Source: Puniceicoccaceae bacterium (GTDB lineage: Bacteria; Verrucomicrobiota; Verrucomicrobiia; Opitutales; Coraliomargaritaceae). From it: a DNA stretch of 18,207 bases. Positions 1-5,366 of the stretch are shown here, one piece after another. The DNA is taken from assembly GCA_003566795.1 (NCBI GenBank), contig PXBU01000122.1, positions 1 to 18,207 of the forward strand, written 5' to 3'. Position 1 is the stretch's first letter, and every line of letters begins with the position of its first letter. Made by a program: the position numbers and the translations under genes. The notes under the pieces are model-generated. The model was not told the origin of the DNA, searched no databases, and saw only the letters and a program-made list of their open reading frames with translations.

Positions 1-547
1 GCACCTCACCCGCGACTTCCTCGTCTTCGATACCGAGAATCTCCTCGATTTTCTTCTCGATAAAGAGACCCTCGGCTTTGGTCCGTAAGCCCGAGACTAG
101 TTTGCGCTCTCTTCCCTCGGGGGTCAAAAATTTGACGGTGTAAGTCATATTTGAACTGTTCCGGTTATTCGAAATTTGCTCGGTGGTGTAGAGCTGCTTG
201 ATCGCATCCACATCCACCACTTTGTTGCCAAACCACTTCATCGGGTAGCTCTCCACACTCACTTTGAGCGGATTAATCCGAATGTCGGTCTTATTAATAA
301 ACCCCGCGACGACATAATAGGCCAGCCCCAGACCCACAGCTACATGCCCAATCGGAAATAACTTCATCATCAAGGGTGCATCCGAATCGCCGAAAGCGAT
401 GGAATACCAAAACACCAGAAAGCCATTCCACGCGATACAAAAGAGCAGCAGAAACCAGAGATGCGGACCGCGCCAGGAACGGCGAATAACGAGATCGCCT
501 CGTTCTTCGAGGACTTCCAATTTTTCAGGGATCGGGACGTGGGTCAT
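1..547 (-). CDS. Two-TM membrane protein, unknown function (3' part outside window)
   Basis: An open frame runs leftward from an ATG at 547 to the window edge with no stop, so 182 residues are visible and the C-terminus is missing. Two hydrophobic stretches, about residues 30-51 (Trp/Phe-rich) and 64-84, look like a membrane hairpin. Beyond them is a soluble part (about 85-182) rich in short beta-like segments and ending in an acidic helix. This arrangement resembles small bacterial membrane proteins with a PH-like cytoplasmic domain, but I do not recognise the family. The start is supported by the gene's position 53 bp after the stop of the secreted nuclease-like gene on the same strand. A possible -10 box (TATACT) lies about 36 bp upstream. 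No Shine-Dalgarno sequence is visible. The gene is real with good confidence; its function is unknown. Confidence 0.75.
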   Translation of the reverse strand, partial: MTHVPIPEKLEVLEERGDLVIRRSWRGPHLWFLLLFCIAWNGFLVFWYSIAFGDSDAPLMMKLFPIGHVAVGLGLAYYVVAGFINKTDIRINPLKVSVESYPMKWFGNKVVDVDAIKQLYTTEQISNNRNSSNMTYTVKFLTPEGRERKLVSGLRTKAEGLFIEKKIEEILGIEDEEVAGEV

Positions 548-582
548 GCTAACGACGTAAAGGGATTTCCGGACAGTTTGTC

Positions 583-611
583 AGTATAAAAATGTTATCT
601 CTACGGCTCAT
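583..611 (-). promoter_or_regulatory. Possible sigma-70 promoter for the membrane protein gene
   Basis: On the minus strand TATACT (583-588, 5 of 6 consensus) follows ATGAGC (606-611, 3 of 6) with a 17-bp spacer. Transcription would start near 576, leaving a leader of roughly 29 nt before the ATG at 547. The -35 overlaps the end of the upstream gene. The match is weak and was found by eye only. Confidence 0.25.
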
Positions 612-1347
612 CTGAGCGGAGCAGGACCGCCCCGTCGCGATACATGTCGCGGTTGCTGGCTTGAAACTCGGCCTTCAGGCGGACTCTGAATTCCGCCAGA
701 TCCACCAGTACCCAATTCTCGAAGCGCCAGCGGCCGTCCACTTTCCCGATGTGGCTGACTCCCAGGATCAAATGCGAGGCATCATCCAGAATCTTATTGG
801 TCTCCCGCTTCGGCTCAAAATAGAAGGTGCGAAAGGTGCTGCGCTCACTCCCCTGCCGATAAACCTTGGGGTCGATGTAGAACACACGCCCTGTGGGCAG
901 ATGCTCCAGGCGCAGGTCCGGGTAACCGGAGTGCTGAATACGACCCGAGGCATTGACCGGCACGGTGCATTCCAAGTCCTCCGACCGCCCCAGATGCTCC
1001 AGTAAATAGTCTTCCACATGCCGACTGGTTTCATTGATGCGCCCAACTTGATGCAAGGGATGCGCGGGGTCGGCGAAAGCCTCCAGCATCTCGAGGGCCA
1101 CTTCTTGGATTGCCTGCAGCATCCCGCGATCCGGCTCGGCGGCCGGATCGACCGGTAGCACGGAAACCCCGGCAGTGGCCTCCACTACGTCGGCGAAGCG
1201 CACATTCTCGAACTGCTCACCCTCGTCCAACAACCCTTTGATGAAGGGTTTCAAGCCACTTGACGGGCCAGTCTCGGGGGTCGAACCGGAAGCGACCGAC
1301 CACAGGCAAATACCGCAGAGAAGAAGGAAGTGACGACTGGAACGCAT
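601..1347 (-). CDS. Secreted protein with PD-(D/E)xK nuclease-like core
   Basis: The frame is open from 1383 (260 aa). I prefer the ATG at 1347 (248 aa) because it begins a clean Sec signal peptide: MRSSR, a hydrophobic core at about residues 6-18, and a likely cut near ASG (residue 20-21). There is no lipobox. The mature part has helices around 76-120 with Glu105 and Glu112. A beta hairpin follows, with Pro143-Asp144, a turn at PTGR, then Tyr-Ile-Asp159-Pro-Lys161. PD, 14 intervening residues, then DxK is the hallmark of the PD-(D/E)xK nuclease fold seen in many type II restriction enzymes. The next strands (TFRTFYF at 171-177, HLILGV at 192-197, WVLVDL at 212-217) fit the rest of that core. 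No methyltransferase lies beside it. The export signal is seen; nuclease activity is inferred from the motif and fold pattern. It may be co-transcribed with the membrane protein gene downstream. Confidence 0.6.
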   Translation of the reverse strand: MRSSRHFLLLCGICLWSVASGSTPETGPSSGLKPFIKGLLDEGEQFENVRFADVVEATAGVSVLPVDPAAEPDRGMLQAIQEVALEMLEAFADPAHPLHQVGRINETSRHVEDYLLEHLGRSEDLECTVPVNASGRIQHSGYPDLRLEHLPTGRVFYIDPKVYRQGSERSTFRTFYFEPKRETNKILDDASHLILGVSHIGKVDGRWRFENWVLVDLAEFRVRLKAEFQASNRDMYRDGAVLLRSDEP

Positions 1348-1433
1348 AAAAATAAAGTTCATCATTATTTCGAATGACATCAAGCAACAAGCTTCACGAA
1401 CGAACAGGGTTAAAATTGGGCACGATGAAAAGT

Positions 1434-1457
1434 GGCGGGGTTCGAAAACGCCCCGCC
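1434..1457. repeat. GC-rich hairpin between the nuclease-like gene and yicC
   Basis: GGCGGGG (1434-1440) and CCCCGCC (1451-1457) form a perfect 7-bp stem around a 10-nt loop. It lies about 87 bp upstream of the preferred start of the leftward nuclease-like gene. On the plus strand the nearest T-run (1485-1491) is too far away for a standard terminator, and no plus-strand gene ends before it. It could lie in the leader of the leftward gene or be part of the adjoining repeat region. Confidence 0.4.
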
Positions 1458-1495
1458 GATGGTTTGGCGGGAAGCCGGAGAAGGTTTTTTTGAAA

Positions 1496-1605
1496 GGGAG
1501 GGCGAGCGTCCCCGCGAGCCGCGCAACGGCGGCAAAGTTAACTCAAACCATGGACAAACGCGACACCATGACAGTCCGGCGGCTCACGGGGACGTTCGCC
1601 CTCCC
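1496..1605. repeat. Long imperfect inverted repeat (27-bp arms)
   Basis: The left arm (1496-1522) and right arm (1579-1605) are reverse complements at 25 of 27 positions. They begin GGGAGGGCGA and end CGAGCCGC or TGAGCCGC. A 56-nt centre with no coding signal separates them. The unit sits alone between two divergently transcribed genes. Its size and symmetry suggest a folded mobile palindrome (REPIN-like: two inverted REP units) rather than an operator. A RAYT-type transposase fragment at the right edge of the window makes this reading more plausible. I cannot count genomic copies from one window. Confidence 0.7.
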
Positions 1606-1654
1606 CGTTAAAATTGTATCGCACTCTTAAATGTGGATGCCATAGAACTCGACC

Positions 1655-2536
1655 ATGCGCAGTATGACAGGCTATGGCTCCGGCAATGCAGAGGCCCCCG
1701 AACATCAATTAAGACTCGAGGTCGAAATCACCTCCGTCAACCGGAAGACGCTTGATGTCAATCTTTCGGGTCCGCGGGAATGGAACGGGTTGGAGCAGAA
1801 ATGCCATGAATGGATCAAAGGAAAATTTGAGCGTGGACGGCTGAATGTCGCCATCAAGGTGCAGTCCGTCGATTCCACAGGCAACGGCCTGGAGTGGAAT
1901 GAGGAGCTGATGGAGCAAATGCTGCAACGCCTGCAAGCCTTTGCGGACAAGCACGGTCTGGCTTTCAATGTGAATGGTGAGCTCATTTTCAAAATGGCTC
2001 AGAGCCTGCAGGATAAGACGACACTACCGGATTGGCATGCACTGGAAGATCAGCTACAGGCTGCTTTTCATCAGGCACTGGATGACCTAAACTCCATGCG
2101 CCAGAAAGAAGGGCGCGCGCTGCAAAACGATTTGTTGCTGCGGCTGGCTGAACTCAAAGCATTACAGGAAAAAGTCAGCGGCTATGCGCAAGGCAGCACT
2201 GCCCGTTACCGCGACGCGCTGATGGAGCGGCTCGCCCAACTCGGTCTCGATCTGGACCTCAGCGATGAACGAGTGCTTAAGGAAGTCGCGCTCTTTGCGG
2301 ACCGGTGCGACATCTCCGAGGAACTCACTCGACTGGAAAGTCATTTCGCGCAATTCAGGGATCTCAGCCAAAGCAGCGAAGCGGTCGGACGCAAGTTGGA
2401 CTTTCTCTGCCAGGAGATTCACCGCGAGTTAAACACCATCGGCAGCAAGGCCAATCAGATCGAAATCACCCAGGCGATGATCGAAGGAAAAAACGGCTTG
2501 GAGCGTATCCGCGAGCAAGTGCAGAATGTGGAATAA
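1655..2536 (+). CDS. yicC: YicC family endoribonuclease/stress-induced protein
   Basis: The 293-aa product begins MRSMTGYGSG, the family's typical N-terminus (usually M-RSMTGFG). Its N-terminal YicC domain (about 1-155) includes the EITSVNRKTLDV stretch. The C-terminal DUF1732 part is marked by SEELTRLESHF, GRKLDFLCQE, EINRE-like HRELNTIGSKA and a closing MIEGKNGLERIREQ. Length matches the family (about 290 aa). E. coli YicC is reported as an RNase acting on small RNA; the Verrucomicrobial protein is assumed to be similar. In many bacteria yicC precedes gmk and rpoZ, but here it stands alone, and the next gene is convergent with its end only 16 bp away. No Shine-Dalgarno sequence is seen. The ATG at 1655 is chosen over the one at 1664 because the family keeps the RSMTG residues. 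Confidence 0.95.
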   Translation: MRSMTGYGSGNAEAPEHQLRLEVEITSVNRKTLDVNLSGPREWNGLEQKCHEWIKGKFERGRLNVAIKVQSVDSTGNGLEWNEELMEQMLQRLQAFADKHGLAFNVNGELIFKMAQSLQDKTTLPDWHALEDQLQAAFHQALDDLNSMRQKEGRALQNDLLLRLAELKALQEKVSGYAQGSTARYRDALMERLAQLGLDLDLSDERVLKEVALFADRCDISEELTRLESHFAQFRDLSQSSEAVGRKLDFLCQEIHRELNTIGSKANQIEITQAMIEGKNGLERIREQVQNVE

Positions 2537-2552
2537 AGTCGCAAATTAAGGT

Positions 2553-3557
2553 TCAACGAAGGGAACCAACACAGGCCGCATCAATTGCCCTGAGCTCCTC
2601 GTCGCAGAATCCGACCGTATCGACCGCCAGCAGAAGGGCTTCCAGCTGTTCCACCCGACTCGCTCCGATCACCGCTGAGGTCACGGCGGGCTGCCGCAAT
2701 ACCCAGCTGATGGCCATCCCAGCGAGACTTTGTCCACGCTGCCGGGCGATCTCATTGAGCGCCTGGACGGTTTGCATGGTTTCCCCGACTCTCTGCGACT
2801 GGAGAAAGGGACTGTCTGATCGGCCAGCTCTGGAATCTGCGGGTATTCCATTTAGGTAGCGGTCGGTAAGGATGCCCTGCTCCAAAGGCGAGAATACAAT
2901 CGATCCGACGCCACGCGCCTCTTGGGCTTCGAGCAACGCCTCCTCCACTTTCCGGTCCAGTATACTGTAGCGCGGCTGGTGGACGAGGCAGGGCGTGCCG
3001 AGTGCCTCAAGGATATCGACCGCATGGCGAAACACCTCCGGATCGTAGTAATTCGAAAGACCGGCATAGAGCGCCTTACCGGAGCGAACGGCAGTGTCGA
3101 GGGCACCCATGGTTTCCTCCAGCGGGGTCTCCGTATCATAACGGTGACTGTAAAAGATGTCCACATAATCAAGTCCCATGCGCCGCAGGCTCTGGTCGAG
3201 GCTGGCCAGCATGTATTTGCGCGAGCCCCACTCCCCATAGGGCCCGGACCACATATGATACCCGGCCTTGGTTGAAACGATCAATTCATCACGATAAGCG
3301 GCAAAATCTTCCGACAGAATTTTTCCGAAATTCCGCTCCGCCGAACCCGGCGGCGGACCGTAATTATTGGCCAGATCGAAGTGCGTGATGCCGGCATCGA
3401 AAGCCGACCAGAGTATCCGGCGTGAATTCTCAATCTCGTCAACGTCGCCGAAATTGTGCCAGAGCCCGAGGGAGAGTCGTGGGAGTTTTAATCCGCTGCG
3501 ACCGCAACGCTTATAGGACATACTTTGGTATCGCTCGGCTCTGGCTTCGTAGCTCAT
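2553..3557 (-). CDS. Aldo/keto reductase, YghZ/Gpr type (L-glyceraldehyde 3-phosphate reductase-like)
   Basis: A 334-aa (beta/alpha)8 NADPH-dependent reductase. The catalytic tetrad is visible: Asp61 and Tyr66 in HFDLANNYG, Lys97 in VSTKAGY, and His138 in YSHRYD. The phrases FDLANNYGPPPGSAE, KAGYHMWSGPYGEWGSRKY and SPLEQGILTDRYL are characteristic of the YghZ/Gpr branch, which also includes Kv-beta-like proteins. E. coli YghZ reduces L-glyceraldehyde 3-phosphate and helps detoxify methylglyoxal. The C-terminal SAVIGASRVEQLE contacts the cofactor phosphate in this fold. The exact substrate here is inferred. The annotated ATG (3557) has no Shine-Dalgarno sequence; a second ATG at 3521 (MSYKRCGRSGL) would also preserve the whole domain. 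It converges on yicC and is divergent from the ACT-domain gene. Confidence 0.92.
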   Translation of the reverse strand: MSYEARAERYQSMSYKRCGRSGLKLPRLSLGLWHNFGDVDEIENSRRILWSAFDAGITHFDLANNYGPPPGSAERNFGKILSEDFAAYRDELIVSTKAGYHMWSGPYGEWGSRKYMLASLDQSLRRMGLDYVDIFYSHRYDTETPLEETMGALDTAVRSGKALYAGLSNYYDPEVFRHAVDILEALGTPCLVHQPRYSILDRKVEEALLEAQEARGVGSIVFSPLEQGILTDRYLNGIPADSRAGRSDSPFLQSQRVGETMQTVQALNEIARQRGQSLAGMAISWVLRQPAVTSAVIGASRVEQLEALLLAVDTVGFCDEELRAIDAACVGSLR

Positions 3558-3684
3558 GAAGGTAAGACTGTAAAATGGCCTGAGAACAGCAATAAAGATC
3601 AGACCGGCGACGAGGTATTTTTATTGGGCACTGCGTCGCAAATAAAGTCGTGCAATGCGCCCAACCGATCCTATATTTCCCCGC

Positions 3685-4146
3685 ATGTCAGCGGAAATTC
3701 TACGTGATCCGGGACGCTTCGATCCCGTCATTCAATTCTCCATTCATGCCGACAACAAAGTTGGCCGTCTGAATGAAATCATCGGCTTGCTCGACGTCCA
3801 CGAGGTGCATGTGATTGCGATCTCCGTGCTGGACACGACGGATAGTTCTATCATTCGCCTGATCGTCGATTACCCGCAAGAGGCTCAGAAAATGCTGATC
3901 GAGCACCAGTTCTCCTATGTCCAGAGCGAGCTGATTGCGGTCGAGTTACGAGCTGAGTCGGACCTGAAGGCCGTCACCTGCGCGCTCGTCCAGGCCGAGA
4001 TCAACATTCACTACATTTATCCTTTTCTCATCCGCCCACACGGCCGCTACGCGCTTGCGATCAGCTTGGAGGACAACGAGCTGGCCGCCGACACTTTAAC
4101 ACGCAGCCAGCTCCGCATCATCGGCCAAAACGATATCGCAAGATAG
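3685..4146 (+). CDS. Tandem ACT-domain protein
   Basis: The frame is open from 3655 (163 aa), but I prefer the ATG at 3685 (MSAEILRDPG, 153 aa) because the 10 residues before it look non-coding. The first ACT-like domain (about residues 10-80 of the short form) has the typical DNKVGRLNEIIGLL loop-helix, where the small ligand usually binds. The second (about 85-150) has the INIHYIYPFL and GRYALAISLED segments. There is no enzyme domain, so it is probably a stand-alone amino-acid sensor or regulatory partner. A TATATT box (3672-3677) lies about 7 nt before the ATG, which could give a leaderless transcript. It is followed after 19 bp by a TetR-type regulator, probably in one operon. The domain call is confident; the ligand is unknown. 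Confidence 0.8.
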   Translation: MSAEILRDPGRFDPVIQFSIHADNKVGRLNEIIGLLDVHEVHVIAISVLDTTDSSIIRLIVDYPQEAQKMLIEHQFSYVQSELIAVELRAESDLKAVTCALVQAEINIHYIYPFLIRPHGRYALAISLEDNELAADTLTRSQLRIIGQNDIAR

Positions 4147-4165
4147 CGGGGCGTTCAAATCAACC

Positions 4166-4771
4166 ATGGCACGTAAACGCTCACGCAGTCTCACGGAGCA
4201 AAGCTTTCAGCAAGCGGTGCTGAATCTGGTAGCCGATTCGGGCTGCGCCAAGATCGGCGTCAATCTCGTCGCGGAACGCGCCCGATCCGATAAAGTTTTA
4301 ATCTATCGATATTTCGGCGATCTCGACGGCCTGCTGCAAAGCGTCGCCGATAGTCGCTCCTGGCTGCCGGAAAGCGGCGAGCTGGTGAACCAGCTGTCGG
4401 GAACACCAGTCGAAGTTTTGAGAAAAATTTACCGGGCAGTCTGTCAGCACGTCCAGGGCGACCCGGCCACGCGTCAAATCGCCCGCTGGCGCCACGCGGC
4501 ATCCAACCCGCTGACGGAAAAATTCAATCGAGAATGGAGCGCACTGTGGCAGGAGCTCGCCGAAGCACTCGCGCGAGGCCAGTCTCATGCAGAGCGCAAA
4601 AAGTGGACACGCACGATTGAACTGTTGGCGCTGGTTACCGCCGCGAAAATCTGCGGCGAGCGGGTGGATGAGGACTGGCTCCCCTATCTCGCGGCCGAAC
4701 TGGAGCCCGCCGGGTTGCCGACCGAGTTGCCCGAGGACAAGGAGGACATGTTACCCACCAACCTGCTGTAA
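4166..4771 (+). CDS. TetR/AcrR family transcriptional regulator
   Basis: A 201-aa protein with an N-terminal helix-turn-helix at about residues 29-50. IYRYFGDLDGLLQSV matches the recognition helix and following helix of TetR proteins. The usual AGVS turn is replaced by ARSDK, still compatible with the fold. The remainder is helical, as expected for the ligand-binding and dimer domain, and shows no recognisable subfamily. It lies 19 bp after the ACT-domain gene on the same strand and is likely co-transcribed. The target is unknown; the neighbouring reductase/ACT divergent promoter (3558-3684) is a natural candidate for local control. No clear palindromic operator was found there by eye. The gene is followed by nearly 600 bp without coding content. 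Confidence 0.85.
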   Translation: MARKRSRSLTEQSFQQAVLNLVADSGCAKIGVNLVAERARSDKVLIYRYFGDLDGLLQSVADSRSWLPESGELVNQLSGTPVEVLRKIYRAVCQHVQGDPATRQIARWRHAASNPLTEKFNREWSALWQELAEALARGQSHAERKKWTRTIELLALVTAAKICGERVDEDWLPYLAAELEPAGLPTELPEDKEDMLPTNLL

Positions 4772-4900
4772 CGGCTGCGCGTCTATTGGAGACTCAAATC
4801 AGTTGGCGATTCGTAATTCCTCGCAAAGATAACGGCTTTGAAGAGCATGAATTCACAAATTGGACTTCCGCAAAAAAGCGGCGAATAAAGCGGAGTTTGA

Positions 4901-4998
4901 TGTAGGGGCTTTCCTGTGGGAAGCTCGCGAGCGTTCGAGGCGTGGCGGACAGGGGGGGCAACGCAAGATTCGCGGGTGGCGCGAGCACCACCCCTACA
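4901..4998. repeat. Palindromic element with TGTAGGGG ends
   Basis: TGTAGGGG (4901-4908) and CCCCTACA (4991-4998) are perfect 8-bp inverted ends about 98 bp apart. Inside are a 10-bp perfect palindrome GCTCGCGAGC (4923-4932) and a hairpin GGGTGG/CCACCC (4974-4979 with 4988-4993). The mixture of nested hairpins and inverted ends is typical of a small non-autonomous mobile palindrome. The core GCGAGCGTTCG resembles part of the arms of the 1496-1605 repeat, so the two may be related. Confidence 0.55.
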
Positions 4999-5161
4999 GG
5001 ATGATCGCGAATGGCGGATGCGCGTCATGACTGATGCAAAAGAGGTTCACTCCGTAGAGCTTTCCTCCTCTCTGATCATAGGCTGCCTCCCGATCCGCGA
5101 GAAGGTTGAGCGTAACTTACGTTTGCGGCGTTGCAGACCATCCGAAGCCGCAAGGCATTCG

Positions 5162-5186
5162 AGTCGGGGGATGAATCACCCCGACT
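5162..5186. repeat. 8-bp perfect hairpin (AGTCGGGG/CCCCGACT)
   Basis: AGTCGGGG (5162-5169) pairs perfectly with CCCCGACT (5179-5186) across a 9-nt loop. It has no T-run on either strand, so it is not a standard terminator. It sits between two other palindromic modules in the same non-coding stretch and may be part of a composite repeat. Confidence 0.5.
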
Positions 5187-5235
5187 ACTTGGGAGAAGCT
5201 CCACAAGAATTTAATTTTTGCATCAAAAGCGATTC

Positions 5236-5343
5236 GTAGCGGAACGGCGAAGCCGTTTCGATCCCCATCGCTTGGAGATATCTCTCCGAAATGGGCTTGG
5301 CCGCCATTAGCCTTGTGCGACGGCGGGTTCCTCATTCCGCTAC
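5236..5343. repeat. Palindromic element with GTAGCGGAA ends
   Basis: GTAGCGGAA (5236-5244) and TTCCGCTAC (5335-5343) form perfect 9-bp inverted ends of a 108-bp unit. The left end runs straight into a tight hairpin, AACGGC-GAA-GCCGTT. The centre holds a 10-bp palindrome, GAGATATCTC (5275-5284). It ends 23 bp beyond the stop codon of the leftward phoH-like gene, where it could also stabilise or end that transcript. It looks like a small dispersed element; copy number cannot be judged here. Confidence 0.6.
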
Positions 5344-5366
5344 AGCGATTCATCCCTTGTTTGATA

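Larger units (their letters stand above)
4772..5366. other. Gene-free repeat-bearing region
   Basis: This stretch between the TetR gene and the end of the phoH-like gene contains no convincing coding frame. The open frames present (for example 4916-5239 plus and 5117-5353 minus) are built from the palindromic repeats and lack any domain or codon signal. At least three palindromic modules lie here: 4901-4998, 5162-5186 and 5236-5343, each listed separately. The remaining sequence (4772-4900 and 4999-5161) shows nothing I can identify. No terminator with a proper T-run was seen for either flanking gene. Confidence 0.7.

Noticed and set aside
1434..1491. Hairpin followed by a T-run as a terminator
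   Set aside because: The T-run starts 28 nt after the stem and no plus-strand gene ends upstream, so it is not a normal terminator.
4916..5239. A 107-codon plus-strand frame in the intergenic region
   Set aside because: It is made of palindromic repeat sequence, has no ribosome binding site, and shows no domain or signal peptide.
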